A stretch of 52,433 bases of DNA. Source: Clostridia bacterium (lineage in GTDB: Bacteria; Bacillota; Clostridia; UBA1212; UBA1255). The position numbers were made by a program, and so were the translations under genes. Location: the NCBI GenBank assembly GCA_017517275.1, contig JAFWZX010000012.1, forward strand, positions 1-52,433, in the 5' to 3' direction. The notes below the pieces were generated by a model. That model was not told the origin of the DNA, ran no database searches, and was given only the letters and a program-made list of their open reading frames with translations. Below, piece after piece: positions 1 to 8,310 of the stretch (the first letter of the stretch is position 1; every line of letters starts with the position of its first letter).

Positions 1-76
1 CACAATTACAGAAATTGCGACGAGTTTCAGAAAAATAGTTACACTTTTTACAGCGAATAAAGTGTGTAGGCTTCAA
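1..76 (-). CDS. Possible small Cys-rich protein, cut by the window edge
   Basis: A minus-strand frame is open from a TTG at 76 to the left edge of the window. The 25 visible residues contain a CKKC pair and then an RRNFCNC segment, a spacing that looks like a zinc ribbon or knuckle. No good Shine-Dalgarno sequence precedes the TTG, and a strong terminator lies just upstream (92-136). It could therefore be a real gene start, a decayed gene or chance. I cannot name a family. The cysteine pattern is the only reason to list it. Confidence 0.25.
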   Translation of the reverse strand, partial: MKPTHFIRCKKCNYFSETRRNFCNC

Positions 77-91
77 ATGTTCTTTGAAAAC

Positions 92-136
92 AAAAAAAGC
101 AGACCCGGATCACCTTAAAGGCAGTCCAAGTCTGCT
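92..136 (-). terminator. Rho-independent terminator (minus strand)
   Basis: Bases 98-104 pair with 130-136, and the stem extends to about 12 bp when G-U pairs are allowed. On the minus strand it is followed by a run of seven T (plus-strand A at 92-98). It would end transcripts of the small ORFs at 144-364. Confidence 0.75.
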
Positions 137-143
137 TCGCCTA

Positions 144-296
144 TTATTCTTCCATTACCCTCAACATCATTCTCGCACCCAGCTTAAAGCCGTTCTGGAA
201 GATCAGTTCCAACAGTTTCCTGTATTCTTTGCAGGAGGATGTGTCATACTCGGTTGGTTCGATATTTCCGTACCAAAATTCTTCAAGGATTCTCAT
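144..296 (-). pseudogene. Truncated DUF6809-like small protein
   Basis: This frame encodes 50 residues starting MRILEEFWYGNIEP and ending in a segment with GFKLGARMML. From memory, both ends resemble the small DUF6809 family of Clostridia: a YGNI.P motif near the start and an F..GF.LGA.MM segment at the C-terminus. Family members are usually near 90-120 residues, so the middle helical part appears to be missing, as after an internal deletion. The start overlaps the stop of a 23-codon ORF (293-364) by four bases. A good terminator follows (92-136), so the unit may once have been a transcribed gene. Function is unknown. Confidence 0.4.
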
Positions 297-364
297 ACCG
301 CATCCTTCCCATAGATCATCTCACGTAGAACAATTTCCTCGGATCGGTTGCGGATGCTATTCAT
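293..364 (-). other. 23-codon ORF upstream of the DUF6809-like remnant
   Basis: ATG at 364 opens a 23-residue frame (begins MNSIRNRSEE, ends GKDAV) whose TGA overlaps the next ATG as ATGA. A GGAG lies only two bases before the ATG, and a TATAAT hexamer sits about 20 bases upstream on the minus strand with a poor -35. The translational coupling suggests it was once the end of a larger coding sequence or a leader peptide. I do not recognise it. Confidence 0.25.
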
Positions 365-465
365 AGCTCCAACCCACGCTATTATACAAGGCACTTTTTT
401 ATTTATCTGTTTAGTGATATACTTAGCTTCGCTATACAAATCCCCTATGAAAAGAGGAATTCACG

Positions 466-2811
466 ATGACGGATAGAATTATTTTCTTAGATGGTGCAAT
501 GGGAACGATGCTGCAAGCCGCAGGTTTGAAGGCCGGTGCCAGGCCTGAGCTTCTTTGTCTTGAAAAGCCTGACCTGATACAAGAAATCCATACAAAATAT
601 ATAAACGCCGGCAGTAATATTATCTATACCAACACATTCGGTGCTAATCGCCATAAATTGTCAGAAGTTGGCACCTCCCCCCTTGAAATCATCCCGGCCG
701 CCGTCAATATCGCGAAGAAAGCTGCCGGCAACAAGGCTAAGGTTGCTCTTGATGTTGGCCCCATAGGAGAATTATTAGAACCTTTGGGTTCATTGTCTTT
801 TGATAATGCTTACGATATTTTCAAAGAAATGGTCATAATCGGTGAAAAGTCCGGTGCAGACCTTGTCGTTTTTGAAACAATGACAGATCTGTCAGAAGTG
901 CGCGCCGCAGTCCTGGCCGCAAAAGAAAATACAAAGCTTCCTATTTTTGTCACAATGTCTTTTGAAAAAAACGGCAGAACCTTTGCCGGCACAACGGCAG
1001 CCGCTATGGCGATTACCTTAACCGGTCTTGGTGTAGATGCATTAGGAATCAATTGCTCTTTAGGGCCGGATGAGATATTTCCCATTGCAGAGGAGTTAGT
1101 AAAATGGACGTCTTTGCCTATCATAATCAAAGCAAATGCCGGCCTACCCGACCCTGCAACCAATAAATACAGTATAAATGCTGAAGCCTTTGCTTCTATA
1201 ACAGAAAAATATTTAGCTCTCGGGGTGACAATTTTTGGCGGATGTTGCGGTACGACACCGGATTATATTAAGGCTCTTAAAGCTAAATTACATAATAAAA
1301 CTCCTTTGAAAACGTGTAAAAACCCGATTTTTCACGGTATTTGTTCAGCCGGACGTGTAGAAAATCTCAGCAAAGGCATACACGTTATCGGAGAACGTAT
1401 TAACCCTACCGGAAAGAAGCGTTTTCAACAGGCAATTAAAGAAAATGATATGAATTACGTTATGCAAAGGGCAATAGAGCAAGCCGAAGCCGGTGCAGAT
1501 ATTCTTGACGTGAACGTAGGTGTTCCGGGCATTGACGAGCCTGCTATGATGAAAACCGTTATCAAGGCTCTTCAAAGCGTTGTCAACCTGCCTCTTCAAA
1601 TTGACTCAACAAACCCAATAGCTATTGAAGCAGGTTTGCGTGCTTATACAGGCAAAGCTATTGTTAATTCTATTAACGCCAAGAAAGAGACTATGGAGCA
1701 AATACTTCCGTTAGTAAAAAAATACGGAGCTTCCGTAGTAGGCCTGACAATGGACGAGACAGGGCTTCCCACCTCATATGAGAAACGAATTGAGATGGCT
1801 CAGTTGATTCTTGATACAGCTTTATCTTACGGAATACCAAAAGAAGACGTATATATCGATTGCCTGACTCTTACCGTTTCAGCCCAGCAAGACCAAGCTC
1901 CGCAGACTCTTAAAGCGATGGAGTTCGTTCGAAATCAAATGGGCCTTCACTGTGTGTTAGGTGTGTCAAACATTTCCTTTGGTCTGCCTCAAAGAGAGCG
2001 CGTTACAGAGAGTTTCCTCACTCAAGCCCTGTATGCCGGATTGGATTTACCTATTATTAATCCTAATTCCCAGAGAATAATGGACTGTATATCATGTTTT
2101 AAGGTGCTGTCGGGTGAAGATAACAATTGCAGTAAATATATAGAACGCTTTTCACAGGAAGTGCCGACGGATACACAGCCGTCTCCGGAACAAATGACAA
2201 TAGAGCGCGCTGTCATCAAAGGTCTTAAAGATGAGACGGCTCGACTGGCAGAAGAATTATTATTACAACACAGCGAGCTTACGATCATCAATGAGCTTTT
2301 GATACCTGCACTTGACAAGGTGGGCGAGCAGTATGAAAAGGGTATTATTTTCCTTCCGCAGCTTATTAATTCAGCCAATGCGGCCAGTGCAGCTTTCGAC
2401 GTTATCAAAGCAAAACTCGCACAAGACAGCACAAATAAGGTCAGCAAAGGTAAGATCGTAATCGCAACGGTACACGGAGATATACACGACATCGGTAAAA
2501 ATATTGTTAAAGTCGTTTTGGAAAACTATGGATATCAAGTTATTGACTTGGGCAAAGACGTGCCCCCCGAAACAATTGTAGAAACGGTACTTAAAGAAGA
2601 TATAGAGTTAGTAGGGCTCTCTGCTTTGATGACAACTACTGTTCCTGCTATGTCAAAAACTATAAGTATGCTTCGCAATGCAAAATGTAACTGCAAGATT
2701 ATGGTAGGAGGTGCAGTCCTTACACCTGAATTTGCGAAAGAGATCGGAGCAGACTTCTATGCAAAAGACGCAAAGCAATCAGCAGATATTGCAAAATCAG
2801 TATTAGGATAA
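466..2811 (+). CDS. metH: Cobalamin-dependent methionine synthase, short form without reactivation domain
   Basis: The 781-residue protein transfers the methyl group of methyltetrahydrofolate to homocysteine through cobalamin, in the cytoplasm. Domains in order are a homocysteine S-methyltransferase barrel (about 1-290; zinc ligands Cys197 in NCSLGP and Cys260/Cys261 in GGCCGT), a pterin-binding barrel (about 300-570; VIGERINPTGKK, DVNVG), the four-helix cobalamin cap (about 600-675) and the Rossmann B12 domain. The axial histidine motif D672-x-H674-xx-G677 is intact. Full-length MetH has about 1,200 residues. Here the AdoMet-binding reactivation domain is absent, as in other Clostridia and Thermotoga, so a separate reactivase is expected; none is visible here. 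AGAGGA precedes the ATG. I found no cobalamin or SAM riboswitch upstream. Confidence 0.93.
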   Translation: MTDRIIFLDGAMGTMLQAAGLKAGARPELLCLEKPDLIQEIHTKYINAGSNIIYTNTFGANRHKLSEVGTSPLEIIPAAVNIAKKAAGNKAKVALDVGPIGELLEPLGSLSFDNAYDIFKEMVIIGEKSGADLVVFETMTDLSEVRAAVLAAKENTKLPIFVTMSFEKNGRTFAGTTAAAMAITLTGLGVDALGINCSLGPDEIFPIAEELVKWTSLPIIIKANAGLPDPATNKYSINAEAFASITEKYLALGVTIFGGCCGTTPDYIKALKAKLHNKTPLKTCKNPIFHGICSAGRVENLSKGIHVIGERINPTGKKRFQQAIKENDMNYVMQRAIEQAEAGADILDVNVGVPGIDEPAMMKTVIKALQSVVNLPLQIDSTNPIAIEAGLRAYTGKAIVNSINAKKETMEQILPLVKKYGASVVGLTMDETGLPTSYEKRIEMAQLILDTALSYGIPKEDVYIDCLTLTVSAQQDQAPQTLKAMEFVRNQMGLHCVLGVSNISFGLPQRERVTESFLTQALYAGLDLPIINPNSQRIMDCISCFKVLSGEDNNCSKYIERFSQEVPTDTQPSPEQMTIERAVIKGLKDETARLAEELLLQHSELTIINELLIPALDKVGEQYEKGIIFLPQLINSANAASAAFDVIKAKLAQDSTNKVSKGKIVIATVHGDIHDIGKNIVKVVLENYGYQVIDLGKDVPPETIVETVLKEDIELVGLSALMTTTVPAMSKTISMLRNAKCNCKIMVGGAVLTPEFAKEIGADFYAKDAKQSADIAKSVLG

Positions 2812-2828
2812 TACGGAGGATTAAGAAA

Positions 2829-3134
2829 ATGATAAAGCATGTTATTTTATGGACGTTAAAAGAAGAATACTCCATAGAGGAGAAAGAAAAGATCAAATCA
2901 GCTATTAAGGATAATCTTGAGGGATTAGCCGGCAAGATTCCGGGTCTTATTGACATTAAGGTCAATATCAATAATTTACCGTCATCTAATGCAGATTTCA
3001 TGTTAGATTCTTCCTTTACAGATGAAGCATCACTCAAAGCTTACGCAACACATCCTGAGCATGTTTTTATCGCAGATACGTATGTGCGCCCATATACAGA
3101 GACAAGAAGCTGCCTTGATTACTCAGTAGATTAA
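2829..3134 (+). CDS. Dabb-family (stress-responsive A/B barrel) protein
   Basis: The protein has 101 residues with the hallmarks of the Dabb ferredoxin-like barrel: MIKHVILWTLK at the N-terminus, an FxLDSSFTDEASLKAYATHPEHV core and a final short strand. Family members form dimeric alpha/beta barrels; in most bacteria the substrate is unknown. It starts 17 bases after metH behind GGAGGA, so the two are probably one transcript, but no link to methionine synthesis follows from the sequence. Its stop codon directly abuts the stop of the convergent DUF2156 gene, with no terminator between them. Confidence 0.8.
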   Translation: MIKHVILWTLKEEYSIEEKEKIKSAIKDNLEGLAGKIPGLIDIKVNINNLPSSNADFMLDSSFTDEASLKAYATHPEHVFIADTYVRPYTETRSCLDYSVD

Positions 3135-4061
3135 TCAATCTGCACAATTTATAGTTACTACGTGCTTTTCTATCATATAAACAGGATGATAGCTGAGTTT
3201 TGATTTACGTAAATTTAAATCCCCTGCATCGTCTTCTCTGTTAATATGGGGAATTCCTTTATCTAAAGCAAAATTCTTAGCCATTTCGCTTACCAAGACT
3301 TGGTGCGCTCCGGCAAAAGAGCTGTCACATTTTTCAAAATGTTCATATAACGTATCTCCGATGGTTTCGCCAAGACATACGCCGATTATTTTACCCTCTA
3401 CCATAAGTGCTCCGCCATCGAAATCATACAGCGTATAATTATCAAAAAACTCCGGTATTTTCTTATACTCTGCCACAGCGGTATCGGCAGTCTTAGGATT
3501 CTTTGCCACGTATTCAAGGCAAAAATCATACGCTTGTTTTATCCTTTCGTCTGTAATTTTCACGAATGTGTAGTCGGGATATATGGATTTGAATTTATTA
3601 ACGTGATTTCTTTCACCATGGTATTTTTTTCCTTTAAAAAATGCAAGATCCTCGGAGTTATATACGTAATCATAAGCATCCTCGTCTGCATAATATGATA
3701 CACGGCTTCCGTATTTTTCACATATATAAGGAATCTCCGGCGAGGTAACCGTAACAAGCATAAGCTTGTTTTCTCCGGAAGATACTGTCATATCCATAAG
3801 CATGTCTATTCCCTTGAGAAAATCCTCGGGTCTGCCGGAAAGCGGCATGGGTGATGCGTATATTACACCTATTTCTTCATTGTTGGAATATCGGATAAAT
3901 AAAATGTCCTCTGAAATACAATAGTAAACGCCGTAAAATTCTCGCCAACCGAATAAACAGCCTACCGTATTATCGCAACATCCGTTTACGTAGCTGTTTA
4001 CATATTTACGAACTGTGTCAATACTGTCCAAAGTCAAAACCTGAAAATCTTCTGCCCTCAT
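3135..4061 (-). CDS. DUF2156 protein (phosphatidylglycerol lysyltransferase C-terminal-like)
   Basis: The 308-residue soluble protein has two GNAT-like halves. The C-terminal signature INREDDAGDLNLRKSKLSYHP closely matches DUF2156 (PF09924), the fold that in MprF/LysX proteins transfers an amino acid from aminoacyl-tRNA to a lipid. It has no membrane helices, so it resembles the free-standing Clostridial members, whose acceptor is unknown. Its ATG overlaps the stop of the TtcA-like gene as ATGA, and it is the last gene of the long operon that starts at pepF. Transfer of an amino acid to a lipid or peptide is a family-based guess. Confidence 0.8.
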   Translation of the reverse strand: MRAEDFQVLTLDSIDTVRKYVNSYVNGCCDNTVGCLFGWREFYGVYYCISEDILFIRYSNNEEIGVIYASPMPLSGRPEDFLKGIDMLMDMTVSSGENKLMLVTVTSPEIPYICEKYGSRVSYYADEDAYDYVYNSEDLAFFKGKKYHGERNHVNKFKSIYPDYTFVKITDERIKQAYDFCLEYVAKNPKTADTAVAEYKKIPEFFDNYTLYDFDGGALMVEGKIIGVCLGETIGDTLYEHFEKCDSSFAGAHQVLVSEMAKNFALDKGIPHINREDDAGDLNLRKSKLSYHPVYMIEKHVVTINCAD

Positions 4062-4816
4062 TTATTTCTCACTCCGTCTGTAGAACGTGACCACACGTCT
4101 CTCTTAATCGCCCCGAAAATATTTCGTCGAATATCTCTGTTATCTGCCTCGAGCATTTTTATTATATCCTTGATATGTGAGCGTTTGCTGGTTTTATCCA
4201 TAGGACAAAGGTTTGTAACTACCGGTATGACTTGCTCTTGTTCTTTAACAAAAGCCTTAATCTCCCCTTCCGTAACAAAGATAAAAGGTCTTATAACGGC
4301 TACCCCGCTACGGCTAAGCCACGTATTCGGTGAAAAGCAGTAAAATCTGCCTTCATATGACAAGCTGAGCATGGCTGTCTCGATAACGTCATCCTTGTGG
4401 TGAGCCAGAGCCACCACGTTGCAACCAAGTCTCGCAGCATGATCATTAAGCGCTCCTCTTCGTAGATTTGCGCATAAGGCACAAGGATTTGACTCTTTTC
4501 TTATATCAAAGACAAGCTCTGCAATAGAAGATTCCACAAACGTGAAATGTACACCCAGCATGTCGCAATAAGCCTGAAGACTGCTGCGCGTTTCTTCCTT
4601 ATTTGCAAAACCAAGATTGATATGAACTGCCTCTAAATCAAATTTTTTAGGATAAAAACGACGCAAATAACTAAGAACAGCCAGCAACGCCGCACTATCT
4701 TTACCGCCGGAAAGTCCTACACACACTTTATCGCCTTCCTGAATCATATCATAATCCTGAACGGCTTTACGTGTAAGACTAAGAAGTTTTTTTAATTTTT
4801 CTGTATGAATTATCAT
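4058..4816 (-). CDS. TtcA-family tRNA thiolase (PP-loop ATPase)
   Basis: The 252-residue cytoplasmic enzyme is expected to activate a tRNA cytidine with ATP and insert sulfur (2-thiocytidine at position 32 in characterised TtcA). The PP-loop SGGKDS is at residues 36-41. Cys112 and Cys115 (CALC) plus Cys204 (LCPMD) match the three ligands of the TtcA [4Fe-4S] cluster, and AHHKDDVIET is the conserved helper motif. It lies 5 bases after the glycosyltransferase gene and overlaps the DUF2156 gene by four bases. Firmicutes carry several TtcA-like paralogs, so the exact tRNA position is not certain. Confidence 0.85.
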   Translation of the reverse strand: MIIHTEKLKKLLSLTRKAVQDYDMIQEGDKVCVGLSGGKDSAALLAVLSYLRRFYPKKFDLEAVHINLGFANKEETRSSLQAYCDMLGVHFTFVESSIAELVFDIRKESNPCALCANLRRGALNDHAARLGCNVVALAHHKDDVIETAMLSLSYEGRFYCFSPNTWLSRSGVAVIRPFIFVTEGEIKAFVKEQEQVIPVVTNLCPMDKTSKRSHIKDIIKMLEADNRDIRRNIFGAIKRDVWSRSTDGVRNK

Positions 4817-4821
4817 ATATT

Positions 4822-5760
4822 TTACTCTTCAAAATTTATTTTATTTTGAATAACATACAAAGGCCTTCCCTTTACCTCTTCATATATTCTTCCGATATAG
4901 CTGCCTATAATTCCCAGTATCATCAATATTATTCCGTTGAAAAACAGCGATATTGCAACAATAGACGTCCAGCCAAGAACCGTACTTAACACACCGCAAA
5001 GCTTGAGAATTATCAGTACAACCATATAAATAAAGCTAACGATAGATATCCCTACACCTAAATACGTAGCGAGCTTTAGCGGTTTTAGCGAGAAGGACAT
5101 GATAGCGTCACCTGCAAATTTAAGCATCTTTTTCAATGGATATTTCGTTGTTCCGGCAAAGCGCTTTTCACGAATAAATTCAACCGGAGCACTCTTAAAG
5201 CCAAGCCAACTGATAATGCCGCGCACGTATCTGTTCTTTTCAGAAATGTTATTCTTAAGTGCGTCGCAAACCTTACGGTCAATAAGTCTGAAATCTCCTG
5301 TATCTACCGGAATCTCCGTGTCCGTCAACTTGTTGAGCGTACGATAGAAAACTTTAGCGGTAAATTTCTTAAAAAACGAATCGCCTTCTCTCTTAAGACG
5401 CTTGCCGTATACAACGTCAAAACCCTCCTGCCACTTTGCAATCATCTGAGGAATGACCTCCGGCGGATCCTGCAGGTCCGCATCTATTACAACGACAGCA
5501 TCGCCCCCGGCGTTATCCATACCTGCGGTAATCGCTACCTGATGGCCAAAATTTCTGGCGAAATCAATAAGTTTGACGTTTTTGTCCTTATAACAAATAG
5601 CAGCAGCCATGTCACGCGTCTTGTCACGACTACCGTCATTTACGAAAATAAGTTCATACTTATGACCGGTCTCATCCATAACACCTTTAAGGCGTTTGTA
5701 TGTTTCCATAATAACTTCTTCCTCATTGTACATCGGAACAACGATTGATATAAAACTCAT
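4822..5760 (-). CDS. GT2 polyprenyl-phosphate glycosyltransferase (GtrB/DPM1-like)
   Basis: The 312-residue protein has an N-terminal GT-A domain (about 1-230; VPMYNEEEVI, then the metal-binding DADLQDPPE) and two C-terminal transmembrane segments (about 232-255 and 265-295). GTTKYPLKKM is typical of undecaprenyl-phosphate glucosyl or mannosyl transferases of the GtrB/ArnC/DPM1 group. The enzyme moves a sugar from a nucleotide donor to the lipid carrier on the cytoplasmic face. It sits 15 bases after the PMT-like gene, which needs exactly such a lipid-linked donor, so it probably supplies it. Which sugar is used cannot be read from the sequence. Confidence 0.88.
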   Translation of the reverse strand: MSFISIVVPMYNEEEVIMETYKRLKGVMDETGHKYELIFVNDGSRDKTRDMAAAICYKDKNVKLIDFARNFGHQVAITAGMDNAGGDAVVVIDADLQDPPEVIPQMIAKWQEGFDVVYGKRLKREGDSFFKKFTAKVFYRTLNKLTDTEIPVDTGDFRLIDRKVCDALKNNISEKNRYVRGIISWLGFKSAPVEFIREKRFAGTTKYPLKKMLKFAGDAIMSFSLKPLKLATYLGVGISIVSFIYMVVLIILKLCGVLSTVLGWTSIVAISLFFNGIILMILGIIGSYIGRIYEEVKGRPLYVIQNKINFEE

Positions 5761-5775
5761 AATAAATCTCCTTTT

Positions 5776-8310
5776 TTAGAAGTCCCATGAACCGAACCAG
5801 CGAAGTTTTCCGTCTATAAACGATTCTTTAACAGTCATACCTGTAAGCGCCGGATAAAACAATACAAACAGAAGTAACACTATCGCAAGATATCCAATAA
5901 CCACGTATTTTGATATTACCTTATCCTCCAAAAGAACCTTAATCACGTAAACAATCATGAAAATAAGAAAAGGTATCGCTGTGAAATAATGGTAGATAAA
6001 GCATACTCTCGTTACGAGAATCCACGGGAAAAGCTGCATTGCATACCCGATGAATACAAGTATCATGGCTTTCTCACGACGCTTATACGCAAAGTATAAA
6101 CAAGGAATTATGCAAATAAGTCCTACCCACCAGATTGCAGGGTTGCCCATTGACATAATCGTAGAGTCCATCCCCGGTTCAAGGCCGGCGCCGGAACCTG
6201 AGTAATACCAAATCGGTCTGTAGTCTACAAGCCACGTATACCACGGTGAGCCGAAGCTGTGTGTTGCATCAAGACCTGAATGGTAATTATACATCGCCTT
6301 CTGGTTATCAATCATAATTTCCATCAATGACATATCACCTTTAGAAGGCATATACGGAATATATGACAGTAAATAAATAAGTCCGGGTATTAAGATGAAA
6401 AATATAACGCAGACACCGCACGTAGGCAGGAAATTTTTCAGTAAATATGATTTAAGCGTTCCCTTGCCCCCAACCTTACCTGTAATATATTCTCGAATTT
6501 CCAAAGCTTTTGTCATAAAGAATAAGATTGCAAGTCCTCCGCCGGCATACAGACAAGTCCATTTAGAAGCAGCGCCCAGACCGAACATAATTCCGCTTAA
6601 GAACAGAGGAATAAATGATTTCCACAGAGGATATCCCAGAGACTTTTTACTGAAGTAATCGTACATAAAGTAATACATAGCGATTACGAAGAAGCATGAA
6701 TATGAATCTATCGTTGCAAGTCTTGTCTGGGACAGTCTCATAAAATCAAACATAATAAGGAATGCCGCAATGAAAGCAAATCGGCGATCTTTAAAAAGTT
6801 TTAATCCAAATAAATAAATCAAAGGAACCATCATTACGCCAAAGAGCGTTCCCATAAATCTCCAGCCAAACGGATTCATGCCAAATATTCTTATACCGAT
6901 GGATATGAACGTCTTACCAAGAGGAGGGTGTGTCCACTCATAGATCGTTTCGCCGTGAATATGTTCATATGCAGTACGAGGAAAATATATCTCGTCAAAA
7001 TAAGTGCCGTTCTCAAAAGTTCTGAACATTTGAAGTTCTTCCTGCTCGTCAAACAGCTTTGCAGGATTTTTCTTAGCATTGGTATCCTTATTGTAGCTTT
7101 CTTCTACTATTTTTACCGAGACCTTCTCATATTCACCTTTATCATTTTTAGTGAAAAAGCCCATTTCATTAAGAGCAGTCCCCGTTCCGGAGGCTTCAAT
7201 CACAACCCTTTTTGTAGTAAAAGTCTTGTCTATAAACTTCCACTCATAGAAAGTTACTTCGCTGATTCTTCCGGCAGAAGCCAGGCTGGTCTTTTTCTGT
7301 CCGTCTGCTTCCGTAGTAACCTTATCGTATTTAATTGTAAAGGTACCTGAGGACGGAATGCCTCCGTAATACGCAATTCGTGAGATTGTCGTTTCCTCGG
7401 GAAATTCAACTACAACGTATTCTCCCGATTCAGCCGGACGCCAATCAGAATTTGCAGCTGACATATCTCCCAGATTAGCAAAAGACATTACCGCTGTAAT
7501 AAATGTCATAACAAGCAAAATAATTGCATCTCGCTTGCCTAATCCGGGCTTAGTTTCCCCCAGGCGATTTTTCTTTTTCTTATAATCCTCGTCATCAGAT
7601 TTCATTGCCAAAAGAACAATATATACAACAAGGCCAATAAGAAGAACTGTGAAAATGATCTGCATCAGCAGCTTTTCATTACTCTTTGCTTCATCCTCTG
7701 AAGCTTCTGCATCAAAGCAATCTGCACCTGACGGAGCTTTTGACACTTTTGAAATATTGATGTTGTCAATTCTTACCAAGCCGGGAGATTCTGCGCTAAA
7801 GCCACCTAAACAGATGCAGAATTCAACTTCTTTTGCTGACCCTGTGTGCATATACGCAGTTACTGTCTGCCAACCTTCGGTAGTGCCATACATAGAGGCA
7901 GAGTGTGCGGAATGGCCTTTTGTAGATATATTAACACCGGCTCCTTTTATATCATCATTCAAGCCCTCTGATACCTTCTCAAGCCACACGTCAACAGTAA
8001 TCTTATAGTAAGAATTCTTCTTTACCTTTATAGTCTGCACCAGGCGGGCATCATTTTTAGAACTACTGTTAATCACGGCATACTTACTGCCATTTTCAGA
8101 GACAATCTCAATGGTAGTAACAGGATTATCAACTGTTTTCTGATAGTCATAAATCTCCCATCCTTCTATGTTACTACCTTCTCCGGACTCAAAATCACCG
8201 TTTTTAAGTGACACAGCACCGTTTCCGCAACCGGATAAAGAAAGCAACATTGCAAGGCAGAGACTGGCAAGTATTGTAAAAATCAGTATTTTTTTCGGTT
8301 TTTTACTCAT
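5776..8310 (-). CDS. PMT-family lipid-linked-sugar glycosyltransferase with extra sugar-binding-like modules
   Basis: I place the start at the ATG at 8310, after AAGGTG and overlapping the upstream stop, giving 844 residues; the frame is open for 22 more codons. The N-terminus is a lipoprotein signal (L25-S-G-Cys28). A jelly-roll, CBM-like domain follows (about 35-205), then a membrane helix (about 218-240), a basic cytoplasmic loop, a second helix, a galactose-binding-like beta domain (about 290-415) and the PMT core. The catalytic Asp439-Glu440 is in FDEIYFP, followed by THPPLGK and many helices. PMT enzymes move mannose from polyprenyl-phosphate to protein Ser/Thr outside the membrane. The positive-inside loop fits an outward N-terminus. 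Acceptor and sugar are unknown. Confidence 0.87.
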   Translation of the reverse strand: MSKKPKKILIFTILASLCLAMLLSLSGCGNGAVSLKNGDFESGEGSNIEGWEIYDYQKTVDNPVTTIEIVSENGSKYAVINSSSKNDARLVQTIKVKKNSYYKITVDVWLEKVSEGLNDDIKGAGVNISTKGHSAHSASMYGTTEGWQTVTAYMHTGSAKEVEFCICLGGFSAESPGLVRIDNINISKVSKAPSGADCFDAEASEDEAKSNEKLLMQIIFTVLLIGLVVYIVLLAMKSDDEDYKKKKNRLGETKPGLGKRDAIILLVMTFITAVMSFANLGDMSAANSDWRPAESGEYVVVEFPEETTISRIAYYGGIPSSGTFTIKYDKVTTEADGQKKTSLASAGRISEVTFYEWKFIDKTFTTKRVVIEASGTGTALNEMGFFTKNDKGEYEKVSVKIVEESYNKDTNAKKNPAKLFDEQEELQMFRTFENGTYFDEIYFPRTAYEHIHGETIYEWTHPPLGKTFISIGIRIFGMNPFGWRFMGTLFGVMMVPLIYLFGLKLFKDRRFAFIAAFLIMFDFMRLSQTRLATIDSYSCFFVIAMYYFMYDYFSKKSLGYPLWKSFIPLFLSGIMFGLGAASKWTCLYAGGGLAILFFMTKALEIREYITGKVGGKGTLKSYLLKNFLPTCGVCVIFFILIPGLIYLLSYIPYMPSKGDMSLMEIMIDNQKAMYNYHSGLDATHSFGSPWYTWLVDYRPIWYYSGSGAGLEPGMDSTIMSMGNPAIWWVGLICIIPCLYFAYKRREKAMILVFIGYAMQLFPWILVTRVCFIYHYFTAIPFLIFMIVYVIKVLLEDKVISKYVVIGYLAIVLLLFVLFYPALTGMTVKESFIDGKLRWFGSWDF

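Noticed and set aside
84-314. 76-codon plus-strand frame near the left edge
   Set aside because: It runs through a minus-strand terminator hairpin, has no ribosome site, and the opposite strand carries recognisable DUF6809-like sequence.
365-465. Possible cobalamin or SAM riboswitch before metH
   Set aside because: Only about 100 bases are available and I could find neither the B12-box nor S-box core elements, nor a terminator.
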